From assembly GCA_016800925.1 (NCBI GenBank), contig JABCPU010000276.1, positions 1 through 64,000 on the forward strand: a stretch of DNA of 64,000 nt, in the 5' to 3' direction. The notes under the pieces were generated by a model. It did no database searches. It was not told where the DNA came from and worked only from the letters and a program-made list of their open reading frames with translations. Origin of the DNA: Suillus spraguei (taxonomy: Eukaryota > Basidiomycota > Agaricomycetes > Boletales > Suillaceae). Of this stretch, positions 1 through 10,473 are shown one piece after another. Position numbers and translations under genes: made by a program. Each line of letters starts with the position of its first letter. The first letter of the stretch is position 1.

Positions 1-142
1 GACATGATGAATTCAGGTTTTCGTGCTTCAGGGTTTAGATTTTGGTGGTCGATGGTAGGTATATGCACTCATAGGGTGCATGTATCCTATGTGTTTGATT
101 CTCTGGTGGCTACATCAGCTGTACGTCTTTATGATACATATC

Positions 143-440
143 TAGGCCCACCCGTATATGTAATATATTTTACCTCAGCCCACCCGTCTATGTAAAATTC
201 CCCCACGTCAGCCCACCCGTCTATGCAATAAATATTTTACTGCACCCTCGGCCCACCCATCTATGTAATACACCTCACGTCGGCCTACCCATATATGTAA
301 TATTCTCTCACCTCGGCCCACCTGTATATGTAATATTCTCTCACCTCGGCCCACCCATATATGTAATATTCTCTTACCTCGGCCCACCCGTCTATGCAAT
401 AATATTTGCCTTGCATCTCTCTTCAGCCCAGCTGTCTATA
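143..440. repeat. Minisatellite A, about 33-bp unit
   Basis: About nine imperfect head-to-tail copies of a unit of roughly 33 bp. Each has a core like GGCCCACCCGTCTATGTAAT followed by an AT-rich spacer (ATTCTCTCACCTC in the cleanest copies). The two most similar copies lie near 300-370. Open frames through it on the minus strand are only translations of the repeat and are not called as genes. Confidence 0.85.
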
Positions 441-464
441 ATATCCTACTCTACATACTACCCA

Positions 465-660
465 GATGGGCCCACCCATCTCTGTTGGGGATGATATCCC
501 CCTGGCCCATCCGTCAACATCAGAAATCATGTTCCCTCGGTCCACCCGTCTCTCCCGAAAATACAAGTCTCCCGGCCCACCCGTCTCCATCGGAAATAAT
601 ATTCCCCCCGGCCCATCCGTCAACATCGAGGATATACATAACCTTGGCCCATCTTTGACG
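465..660. repeat. Minisatellite B, related GGCCCACCCGTC core
   Basis: Five to six copies of a related unit of about 35-40 bp. It keeps the GGCCCACCCGTC core of the neighbouring array but has a different spacer (CATCGGAAATAATATTCCCC type). The two arrays probably arose from one unit that diverged and re-expanded. Confidence 0.75.
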
Positions 661-835
661 GGATATTATGTGGGTCGGGTGACCCGTATAGTACGGAGTT
701 TGTCACTGAAGGGGCTCGTCATTGTTTGTTCATTGTTTGTGCAGGACAGAAAATTTCACACAAGTTCCTTTCAACTTTGTTTCACTGCTACTACCACCAC
801 CCTCTCAAACTCAGTGTCTTTCCTTGTGGATCCTC

Positions 836-1100
836 CCTTGTCCCTCGTGGTGGTCCCTCCCAGGCCTTTCTCCCTTCATGGTGGCCCCTCCCTGGCCTTT
901 TGAATTTCCTCATGGTTCCCCCCTGGCCCTTCATGGTTGGATTTTCTCGTGGTTCCTCCCTGGCCCGTTGTGGTGGTTCCTCCCTGGCCTTTCCTCACGG
1001 TTCCTCCCTGGCCCTTCGTGGTGGTCCCTCTTTGGCGTTTCCTCGCAGTTCCTTGCTGACTCTTCCTCATGGTCCCATCCTGGCTCTTCCTTCTGGCCAT
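836..1100. repeat. Minisatellite C, TCCTCCCTGGCCC-type unit
   Basis: A degenerate tandem array of about ten units built on GGTTCCTCCCTGGCCC, with interspersed TTCGTGGT or TTCCTCAC. It is strongly strand-asymmetric (pyrimidine-rich on plus), so it opens long spurious frames on both strands. No gene is called here. It ends about 120 bp before the hAT element. Confidence 0.75.
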
Positions 1101-1455
1101 TCACTCTCCACTATCTTTCCGTGTCTGTTTTATATATCATGTAATTACATATGTATTTTAATATAAATAAAATTGATTTTTATCAAATTTTTTCACAAAA
1201 TGAGTGCTAAGAAACAATGAGTGGTGACTAGTGCTGCCGAAGTCCAGTTCGGTTAGGTTCATCACCCTATATCTGCGAACCCCGAACTCGACCAGTGGTC
1301 AGGTTCAAGCAAGATGGGCGAACCCTGGACCGGACGCCTTCGAACGCGTTCGCAAGGGTTCAGTTCAGGTTCAGAACGTGTTCGAACCCTCGAACCGTTG
1401 ATTTAATTAGCAAAAAAAATCAAAATGAAAATTACATGTACAATACGAATAGCTA

Positions 1456-4400
1456 CTAGAACTCTTCATTGACATCGACGCGGTTATCATAAGGAGCGGC
1501 GAATTCAGCCTGGGCTGTTGCGGAGATGTGACCTTGGCGGTATGCGCTCTTGAGCAATTGAAGAGCCTCGAATGTTGTTGGCTTCAAACAGCTGTGACGC
1601 ACGGTCCCAGTAACACCGCCGCTCGAAAATGCTCTCTCAGACGCAACAGCTGATCCCTGAATGGCAAGGTAGTCCTTTGCAATGCGGGAAATAGTTGGGT
1701 ATTGTATAGAATGGTGCTTTAAAGTTTTTTGAATCATGTCAGTACAAAAGCAATACAAATAAAATAACGAGACGTACACCCCACCAAGCCACCACATGTT
1801 GACATCCTCGAGCGGTGCATCTAGATAGTCCTCGAGTTCTTGACGAGGCCTTCGTGTGGTTGCGTCATTCACGACACACGATTTGACAGAGCTTCGCATC
1901 CAATTATGGCCATACGAGCCTTGGCGAGCAAGCGAGGGAGGTGCAGTAACAGATGGCTCTGCAGGAGCCTGCGAGGGAGTACTACTGCGATGATACATAT
2001 CAAACTATGTAAGATTAGTATACAATTGACAGAAATGAGTGATGAGCGACGTACCGTGCTCTCGAGGCATTGCATGCCTTGTTTGAAAAAATGAGCGGTC
2101 CATTTGTCTTTTGCGTACGCAACCTTGTAGTTGGGGTCCAGCGCTACACCAACAAGGTCAATGATGTTCAAAGGCATTAGAATAGATACGAGATACATAC
2201 CGAGACAAATGAAATATACATCTGTGTCGTCAGTCTTACTATACCACTTGCGGAGATTAGTGACACCAGCTTCAATGGCCGTTGAGAAACGGGCAAATTT
2301 TGACGCGTTCGCCATGTTTTGCAAAGTGTCTTGAAGACATTCGAGCACTGGAATGGTTCTCCATACGGTTGGTTCACGTGTGGCAGAGAAGCTCTGTTGA
2401 GCATCTGCTGGCTCCTTGGTGTGCGGTGTGCAGCACATAAGCATAATTGCAGAAGGTAGAGAGAAATGACTTACCTGGAGGACTTCACGGATCAACTCCA
2501 ACTCTGCCCACTCGTGTGCTGAAAGCCTGAAATCCGCGTATGATTTTCCCTTCAGATTTGGGACCTCGTCGCTGTCATCAGCGAGCTGGATGAATCTGTT
2601 TACTCCCTAATAATCAAGTCAGTAATGTGTTCATGTAGTCAGTAGTAGACAACTTACTTTGCGCAATTTAAAAAAACGCTCCAACATATTAAAAAGAGAT
2701 GCCCAACGTGTGCGGACCCATTTCAAAAGCTCCAATGGGGGCTCGTTCACCTCCTTGCAGCACTTTTGAAGGAAGACACGAGCTTGAGGAGACTTCCGGA
2801 CCTAAACAAAGGTCTCGTGTCAGTACTATACAATAGCAGATAGATCATTAAAGAGCTTACCTGCGCTACAAATGCAAGCGCCTTGCCAATAGTGTCACCA
2901 ACGTCAAATTCAACACTTTCCTCGCCATCCTCATCCTCGTCTTCAGCTTGAGCTGCCTTCTTGTGCAAGATGCTTGCCGGTGTAGGAGCCACTTCTTCAA
3001 TGAAGTGTTTTGCAACTAAGTGGAGTGCGTGCTCCATACAACTGAATATTCATCAGTAATCTCAACTTCAGTACTTAATGAACGAACTTACCGTACTCGA
3101 TGCTCAATTGGTTTCCACTCCACTCCGAAAGGGTCAATAGAGGTCGCGACCATCTCAATGGCAGTATCGTTATTTGATGCGTTATCAGCCGTGAACCACC
3201 CGAGCTTCGTGCGGATGTCGTATTTGTTGATGTTCTCGATCAAAATCTTCCCGATGTTCGCGCCGCTGTGATTGCCGTGAATGGGTGCGAACGCGAGCTG
3301 CTCCACCTTGAGTTCCCACTCATGAGGGTTTTCGGCTGGAGAATCTATGTAATGCGCTGTAATTGACAGAAAAGGGTGACCAGGAAAAGACATCCAAGAG
3401 TCGAATGTCATGGAAATTTTGCTATCGACACGGCTGAGCTTCTCTTTCACGCGCTCGACTGCCAGCTTTGCACATTCGAGTATTTCATCCCGAGTTTTGG
3501 TACGGTGGGGAATGTCTCGGTCTGAAAGTGATGGCCGGAGATATTGAAGTAGGCGGCGGAAGGGTCCTTTATCTACAAGTTGAAAGGCCTATAATGTCAT
3601 ATGAGTGTCTTAAAATATATCAAAAATGAGAGTCGCTCACCTCATCTTCGGCAACAATGAGTTCGACAATATAATCCATGAGTCCAGCCTTTGTGAATGC
3701 AGGAATCTTGGGAGTAAGTGAGGTGTCCAAGGTAGCCTGCGGCACGTCTGCTTTGCAGTTACGAGGGATTGCACGATCGTGCATCGTGAGACCCCGTTGT
3801 TCACAGCGGTCCTTGTAGATAGGGTAATGGCACTTGGGATTCCGTGCAATGTGCGTGCGTCGAGTCGAAATACCCCCCTTAAAAAAGCACTGGTGAAGCG
3901 GAACATTGTTAGCCTTGCATACCTCACACCACCACCCATTTTCACACTCCTGGGTGTGGGGGTTAACACGATCTTTCTCGAAAGTAAAGATCGTGGTCAA
4001 ATCGGCACTGCGTTCGACCTTCTTGAGGGATTTACGGTCTTCACGATCCTGGTCACCAAGCTTCTTCGTCTTTTGGTAAGCTTCCTCGTTCTCGTTCTCA
4101 TCGTCTTCCTCATCATCTGTAAAATCCTCAAGTGGAGGGGCTTCTTCTTCGGCGTTGTATTCATCACTGTCGTTGTCGTCACGCTCTTCATTCCTGGTGC
4201 GCATGAGTGCTTTCTTGGGTGCGGGGGCAGGAGGTCCTACAGCTGACCGTTTGGCTGGGATACTGCTGGCAGTCTCCCGGATCTTCTCTGTAGGCTTGAC
4301 AGCGCGGCCTGAACGACGAATGAATGAATTGAGAGTGCCTTTGGATGGAGGAGGGGGAGGGAGGATGGTAGTGTCATCATCTGGGTCGTGTATCCACTCC

Positions 4401-4462
4401 ATCTCTTCAGTGCTTTTCAATGAACCGTCAGGACGACGGGCTGGTGCAGACGACTCGAACAT
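1456..4462 (-). CDS. hAT-family transposase (multi-exon)
   Basis: This is the cut-and-paste transposase of the surrounding element. From the N terminus it has an acidic linker, then a BED-like zinc finger (WWCEVCKANN...H..RNPKCH, near 3830-3930). The RNase-H-like catalytic core follows, with one candidate acidic residue in SMTFDSWMS and another in WFTADNASNND. Then come the RCMEHALHL helix, a VRTRWAS motif, an ALDPNYK motif and the C-terminal dimerisation region with ASERAFSSGG, whose Glu is the likely third catalytic acid. At least eight exons join in frame with GT-AG introns. I chose the Met at 4462, but an in-frame upstream exon (about 4550-4625, VVIPGFSTKF) splices cleanly onto it, so the true start may be further upstream. 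No homopolymer frameshift was found, unlike many neighbouring genes. Confidence 0.88.
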
Positions 4463-4854
4463 AGTTACAGCAGGGAGTGCAAATGTTGAACCTATACCAC
4501 AAGTGAATATATATATCTCAAACTAAATAAAAAAATGTTGCGCACCTTCAAGTTCCAAAATGACAATCCATTGCGCAAACTTGGTGGAAAACCCAGGAAT
4601 CACCACAGTAGTAGGTATATTCTGAATGAAAAAACATTAGAAGTTAGCAACTTATCAAACATGAGAGACGGTGAACATAGTACCGGTGCTTCGAGTCATT
4701 GCATAGCTGAAAAAAGTACCCTTGTTGCTTGTGCAATGTGGGGAATGCTACTGTCAAAAGAAGAGAAGGAACAGAAGTTGGTGAGCGCACTACTTAAACT
4801 GACAGGAAGCCTCACGAAAAACACGCAGCTGGAATTGTGCACATGGTGCAGGTT

Positions 4855-4886
4855 CGGACCGGTTCGGACGCGTCCGAACCGGTCCG
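4855..4886. repeat. 32-bp perfect palindrome in hAT subterminal region
   Basis: The sequence reads identically on both strands across 32 bases, centred on GGACG/CGTCC between 4870 and 4871. It contains two inverted copies of the GGTTCGG subterminal motif. The other end of the element has a shorter 12-bp palindrome, CGAACGCGTTCG, at 1341-1352. Such symmetric motifs in hAT ends are plausible transposase-binding or strand-folding sites (inference). Confidence 0.8.
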
Positions 4887-5037
4887 CATTTTTCAGTGAC
4901 GACATCGAACCCCGAACCTGTTAGGGGGTTCGGTCCAGGAGAGAGACCAAACCTGTGACCGAACCACTGGTCCAGTCTGGATGGGTTCAGGTTCAAACCA
5001 TGGTTCAGGACCGGACTGCGGCAGCACTAGTGGTGAC

Positions 5038-6396
5038 AATCTGGTGTTTTTGCTAGTTCTGTTGAACTTATTCCAGGTAGTATCATTCTGACAGATACCA
5101 TAAAAATTTCATGCTTAGATAAAGCTTTGCAAAGCTATATAATATCGGGTCAATTTTTTGGTGCTTCGGAGTCGTGAACCTCCCTGTCGTTATGGCATTA
5201 TTAATCAATCTAGCTCAATGTTCAACTTTTGTCACACCTTGACTCAAGTGTGAGTTTGAATAAAATCGGGCCCTTCTCTTGATCATAAAATTTTATACGA
5301 TAATGAGTGACGCGTCTTTCCTCTATAAGGCCAAACATAACAATGTGATTGTCGATAGCAGAATTATGCTAGTTCTGGTGATTGTGTACTATGTATTGTT
5401 ATTTATTGCTATCTACTTTCCTCACGAGTTCACTGATGGTTGTGTACCACTAATCTATATCTGGCATGCCGCATTTTTGGCGGGCGTCTTCCAGGAATGA
5501 GGATGAGGCATATACAGAGGTAAGTTTGTGATGTGACGCTAGTAAATAGTTTGCCTATGACAAAACTTGCAGGGAGTCTCCCAAGCGAAACGGTAGAAAG
5601 GCAACTCGGGAAGGATCATAGTCCCCTCTTCAAACATGCGTGTTACGAGGGCATCCATGTCACTCGATAGTCTGCTGGATTTTTTCCGAACTGGAATAGA
5701 AAGCCGCACGTCTGATGATCCAGCAAGCGGCCCAGTATTTTGAACGTTTTATGGGCTCCGTGTTGCCAGAGTGTTTGGAAGTACGCTGCCAGGTTCAAGA
5801 CAGCGATTGCAGAACGGACAACTTTGTATGGATAGTATTTTGAAATGGACAAGGAAGCTAACTGAAGGTAGGGTGCTGTTCTTCGGCCTTTATCTCGGTA
5901 TGAGGTGTCGGCTACGATAAAGTATGCGTCCATGTTTGGTGCGACGGCTCTTCCTTCACCAATACAAGCAACTATATTGAGAAAGCTGCAACTCCTTCGG
6001 GTAAGCAGTTATTATTTAGATATGACTCAGAGACTGGAAGCTTGTCTGTGAGGCAGGAAAGGCGTAGAACAGATGTCCGGGGGCTAGACTTTGTCAATCA
6101 CAATTCTTTGACCTCCGCACCCCCCCAATTACCGCCTCAGCCACCACAACCAGATATTCTTAACTCACTAAAATCTATCCGGACGACGCCTTATGAAATG
6201 TCTTCCTTATCACGCCTATGTGGGCATAGACCGTCATCTACAGACTCAGGGCTAGTTGCAGTAGATTGGGATACCAGGTCTCCTTGATGGCAGATGTACG
6301 AGAACACTACTCATACGCGCAGTAGGTCTCGCTTACTCGAATGACTACGCTGCTCACTTTATTATCATCAGCCCTGCATCTTTTCAATCCCATGAA
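5038..6396. other. Unassigned region between hAT element and KAT14-like exons
   Basis: No gene is identified with confidence. A 96-codon open frame on the minus strand (5643-5933) is followed, in another frame, by an open stretch reading VTRMFEEGTMILPELPFYRF. This could be two exons of one unidentified gene, but the putative intron would be only about 19 bp. On the plus strand, 6042-6287 is a Pro-rich open frame (PPQLPPQPPQP) that could be an upstream exon of the acetyltransferase. A weak one-TM plus-strand frame at 5279-5500 has no support. Confidence 0.3.
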
Positions 6397-6991
6397 GTGT
6401 CGGTTCCAATCCATTACGTCTCTCTGCAGGCGTCCCACCTTCAACAGGTACATGAATTATTGACCAGAGTGTTTTGGGATGGAATCGATGGTTTATTGCA
6501 TCCTCTCATGTTTATAAATTGCTCTCTCGTGTACTTCACAGTGAGCGACTTGCTTCAGTCTTCCCCTGAGCGTTGCTCGGTGATCGCCATGTATGGTAAA
6601 ATTGTCATCGGTGCGGCTCTTTTGAGCTCGCCTCAGGAAGCATACATCACGTACCTAGCCGTCAGAGCAGGCTGGCATAATTCTCAGGTAGCAACGTGAG
6701 TTGCAACTTCTTGACATTTATAATAATGATGCTTACGATCTTTATCTCTGCAGTACTATATCACCTGATTATGCTCAATCCACACAGAGATATCACACTC
6801 CACGTAGCTGCTAATAATCCGGAAATGGTGCGCTTTTACTAGTGACTGGAGCTGGCACGCATTTCTAAAAATTTGACTAGTTGCTGTACAACAGATTTGG
6901 GTTCAAGGCTGAGGAGCTCATCACAGGGTTCTACGAAGATTACCTAGACTCTCAGTCTAGGGCATCTATGAATGCCTTCAGATGGTGCTGA
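6397..6991 (+). CDS. KAT14/CSRP2BP-like GNAT acetyltransferase, C-terminal exons (start not located)
   Basis: The exons encode a GNAT fold resembling the C terminus of KAT14 (the ATAC-complex lysine acetyltransferase homologue). Recognisable segments are RVFWDGID then VSDLLQSS, SVIAMYGKIVIGAAL, EAYITYLAVRAGW, LYHLIMLNP, ITLHVAANNPEM and LLYNRFGFKAEELI. The first intron (6491-6541) and the last (6829-6881) join exactly. The middle one is a problem: donor GTGAGT at 6696 and the only nearby acceptor, before 6754, leave the reading frame two bases off. The residue spacing would otherwise match the family. The frame stays open upstream of the first exon and has no ATG, so the N terminus lies upstream, perhaps in 6042-6287. 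It could be a pseudogene, or carry a small sequence error. Confidence 0.6.
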
Positions 6992-8550
6992 TGTAATCAC
7001 CAGAGCGATATGGACTTACGATCCAGCACCCCCTGGGTACTTTGTCGGAATAGCTATACCCGCCAAAGCCAAGGTGTCAGTATGCACCCGGCGTGTTAAT
7101 CCTAATGTTCCATCACCGGGGGCCAGACACAACTGCTACGCTAGGAAGTCAACAATAGCATACTAATCCGAATGTCATGAATAGCAAAAATGTATGTATC
7201 TTTTCATGTCCACGCTCCAATTCTGCCGCTCAGAAGCATCTCGTGCCATCACATAAGGAAAAATAAAAATTCAACGGTTAAAAATCATGTTTGCAGGAAA
7301 TCCAACGGCAGTTCACATGCTGACTGCTGGTTGAAACGGGCACCCACTTTGGTCGATTGCGAGCGATGGTCAAACAAAATTATCGACTTGGTCATTAATG
7401 CCAGGACAGTCCAGAGTGCAGGATGTGAACCCAGCGCCTTCAGCCCATGTTATGATGCAGTACAACCAGCAATATGGATGCAACACAGATCTAGTAATCT
7501 CCTACCTCTAGTGCGCACCAAGCTGCCGTGATGTCATTAGTATGTGAAGTCTAACTTTTAGGATTGAAAAAGGGTATCAGACCCTCATGTTTTGCGTATG
7601 ATTTTTTGTTGGACCTCAATGGTCGGCCCGATGCTAATGATCAACGCGTCTCAGGAATATACACCGGATGTGAGTCTGCACTTGTTTATAATTGACCGGA
7701 CCACAACAGTATACGAATGGTGACTAACTGAACCCTGCAAGATTGACATTTCACGTTGCCGATCGCTGTCCGCCTCTAGTCACCGGTTTGAGCATCTTTG
7801 TAAGTTGATGCTCGTCTCTCTTGACGAGTTTGTGCTAGGCTTATGACTATCTTGTGACAATCGATAAAGAGGCTTACATGAAATTGTTTCAATAATCATT
7901 CCTCGTTTATATGTTCTACCTGCAGGTTAAACTCATGCAGGGGGTCGAAGTGGTGCACGGCAAGGGTCCTCTTGCATTTCTCGCTACCTTCCATTCGTTG
8001 CATCTGTCTGTCATATATCATTATTGTGCATTAATTTGTCTGTTCAAACTGAGCTCTTCGTCCACCTTGACATATAATTTTTGCAGACAGTCGTATCCGC
8101 CATGTCGGATTATGGCCGTTTGTGCCCGATTTTCATTGTACACAACTGTTATGAAGAATAGGATTAATGGTTCCCATTGTACGATACTGCTATCTACATA
8201 CTGTAAAAACAGCGATTTTCTACATACTGAGCGATTTCCAATTGATGTCGACGGTGCACTTCCTTTCCCGTTACATGCATGTAATTACATAATATCATAT
8301 CTCCCTTTTCAATTAGTTGAACTTCACAACACTCAATTAGCCCGCCTCACCGTCCTTGCATGCATGTGAAGCCAAATTTTGTGTCCACATGTCCGCCGTC
8401 CGTATTCAGACGTGTTAACCGCAACCACAGAGTCCACGAAGCAACGGGTCATTATTCTGTCCAGAATGGCAAGAACTAAGCAATGGACTGTCCAATTTCC
8501 ACAATTTCCACATCTTTAGAGCGGTGGGCCACAGCCCACAGTTAGCTTGA
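6992..8550. other. Intergenic region without a supported gene
   Basis: Open frames are short, overlapping and show no recognisable motif. A 152-codon plus-strand frame at 7911-8369 starts with a stretch reading GVEVVHGKGPLAFLA but then loses protein-like composition. I see no repeats, RNA genes or transposon ends. Confidence 0.4.
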
Positions 8551-8557
8551 TCAATAG

Positions 8558-8565
8558 TATATAAA
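8558..8565 (+). promoter_or_regulatory. TATA box of the homeodomain gene
   Basis: TATATAAA lies 79 bp upstream of the ATG at 8644, at a normal distance for a fungal TATA promoter. It is followed by a CA/CT-rich leader. Confidence 0.6.
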
Positions 8566-8643
8566 CCCCACACGAAGGAAGCTGCTCGGTATCACATCCA
8601 GTCTCGCAACTTCACTTCCTCCAAGCAAGCTCAAGTTATCACT

Positions 8644-9268
8644 ATGCAATCCCAAAGTCAAAGGTCTCATCATGCTTCTCCCTACAAGGTAGAGAATGCT
8701 CCCAGGAATAGATGTATGACAAGGGAGGAGCTTGACATCCTCGAACCTTACTATGCCAAAAAAACTCACCCCACGAAGTACGAGACCGAATTAATAGCTC
8801 AGGTGCTTAATATGTAAGTTTAGATTTATTCACATAGTACGATTACCCGAGCTGATAAAATGGATGAATAGGCCATTCATGAAAGTTGCGAACTGGTTCG
8901 GTAATCGGCGCGCCAAAGATGCTAGAGCACAACGGAGTTCCGAGTGGGCTATGACGGAACTCCTCGGTAACATGCACATTAATGATACCGATTATGTGAC
9001 CGATGCGAATTACGACGACGGACACCAGTCGCGTTATGCCCAAGGTGCCTCATATCGAGCAGGTCCCGATCAAGAAGCCCTTTACCAAGCAGCCCGCGCA
9101 CGTGTAGCCAGGATGGCAGGAATGTCACCCCAGGAAGTCGATATGGAAACCCGCCACGCCCGCGCCTGCGTTCTGGCCATGGCCGACATGAAACCAGAGG
9201 AAGTCGATGCGGCGTTCATTCTGAACAACTTCAAGCGACGAATCATCGTTCATGCTCCTAATAAATGA
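8644..9268 (+). CDS. Small homeodomain transcription factor
   Basis: Two exons joined by a 58-bp intron (8814-8871) encode 188 residues. A homeodomain occupies about residues 18-78: MTREELDILEPYY forms helix 1, YETELIAQVLNM helix 2, and MPFMKVANWFGNRRAKDARAQ the recognition helix. Trp48, Phe49, Asn51 and Arg53 of the canonical numbering are present, so DNA binding is expected in the nucleus. Residue 50, which tunes base preference, is Gly rather than the usual Gln or Lys. Downstream is a tail with two copies of an A-x-M-x-P-x-EVD pattern (AGMSPQEVD, ADMKPEEVD), probably short helical repeats. There is no adjacent partner homeodomain gene, so a mating-type locus is not supported. The start is the first ATG after a good TATA box. 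Target genes are unknown. Confidence 0.85.
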
Positions 9269-10473
9269 CAGTGTGATGTATTGTCAAGCGTTTGACTGGC
9301 CCCTGGATGGTACCTGATCAGCGCTATATATACACTACTTATATGATGACTGCTTACCTATCTTATTGTTTATCGATACTCAACATGAATATGATGTACT
9401 TATATTGACCCCAGTAAGCACTATGCACTGCAGTAAGGCAGCCCTCCATCTTCTAGCACGTGAAAGATCGCAGCTTACCATTGGGTGAACGATAAAAAAT
9501 TCTCATCGAAGAGATTCTAGCGTCGCACTGACATATAATGTCAAAGAATTCTTGCCGCATGCTTTTGAGCAACTCATTTCAGCTCGCATCAACAATATCT
9601 CTGACGAGGAATGTCATGCTATTAGGTCTGTTGTGTGAAACACTATACTCAAAGTCAAGGAACGTCTCGATGTGCACCATCAGCCCATTGCATAGGAAGT
9701 CCCACCTATGGTGCATGCAGGAACTTGTACAAAGCAAAAGAGTGTGAGGAGGACCGGAAACAGCTGTGGTGGAATGGAATGGATAGATTTTTGCTGAATG
9801 GACGAATTCTTCAACCTTGCAAGGAGGCTGTCCAACGCTTCGAGAATCTCAGCTCATCAGAGAGATGATCCAACCTAGACTGCTGGAGGGCCATATTATA
9901 TATTGTGAAATAGCTAGTAGCTGGTGTATCGCGCACTTTGAGGTTGTGTATCGCGCACTCAATGTTGTGTATCGTGCACTAGATGCCGCAATTTATTAAA
10001 GTTCCTTTTGGAGCGCCATACAGGCTACACTTCTCTCTGCATATAGAACGCAGAAAATAAATATTACACTACAATCAAAGAGTTTCAAGTTTAAAGATCA
10101 TGGTCGCAAGCTCAAATTGGAGCAACTGTTCAGCATATCCTGGATCCGGGTCGAATTCGTGTCGTTACGGTAATTCTCAATCAAATGCGATAAATTATAA
10201 TGAAGGACCTATGATTCAAAAAAATATCAACCCAGAACACAGGTAACTCGCATTCCTGTTCCACACTTTGAAGTGCAACACTGGCGCTGGAGTTCAACTG
10301 GAGCCACAGGTGTATCACAGAAAAACATAAACCAATTAACTGAGGCTTCAAATACCACATGTGCTCGTTCCTGCAGAAGGAACCACGAATCGACCATTGC
10401 ACCTTGAGACGTATATAATGATAAGTTACTGATAGATAACTTGCCGATGCACAAATATTAACAACTCGACCTA
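9269..10473. other. Intergenic region with weak ORFs
   Basis: Two overlapping plus-strand frames between 9538 and 9868 are rich in Cys, Ser and His (for example SAHCIGSPTYGACRN). They match no family I recognise and have no clear splice structure. Apart from a small tandem repeat at 9924-9985, nothing else is visible. Confidence 0.35.
9924..9985. repeat. Three tandem copies of a 21-22 bp unit
   Basis: Copies start at 9924, 9946 and 9967 and share GTGTATCGCGCACT, with one T for C change in the third. The unit is too short and local to be a transposon end. It is a simple tandem duplication. Confidence 0.7.

Larger units (their letters stand above)
1229..5029 (-). mobile_element. Complete hAT-family DNA transposon
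   Basis: A 3.8-kb element flanked by a perfect 8-bp direct repeat GTGGTGAC (1221-1228 and 5030-5037), the target-site duplication length of hAT elements. Its terminal inverted repeats start TAGTGCTGCCGAAGTCC on the left and TAGTGCTGCCGCAGTCC on the right (16 of 17 matches). Both ends are crowded with subterminal GGTTC/GAACC motifs, which in hAT elements serve as transposase-binding repeats. The interior carries a spliced minus-strand transposase with no obvious disabling lesion. Perfect duplication plus near-perfect ends indicate a recent insertion. Confidence 0.93.

Noticed and set aside
208..626. Minus-strand open frames of 63-67 codons with repeated GWAEG/VGRGERILHI units
   Set aside because: They are direct translations of minisatellites A and B with no independent coding signal.
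466..1166. Plus-strand frames of 140-146 codons
   Set aside because: They run through the strand-asymmetric minisatellite C; overlapping frames in all phases reflect composition, not genes.
8644..9268. Mating-type (HD) locus
   Set aside because: There is one homeodomain gene only, no divergent partner and no MIP1-type neighbour. WFGNRR is unlike the usual mating-type HD motifs.
9538..9868. Two overlapping Cys-rich plus-strand ORFs as a frameshifted gene
   Set aside because: No family match, and the switch point is not in a run that would restore one frame.
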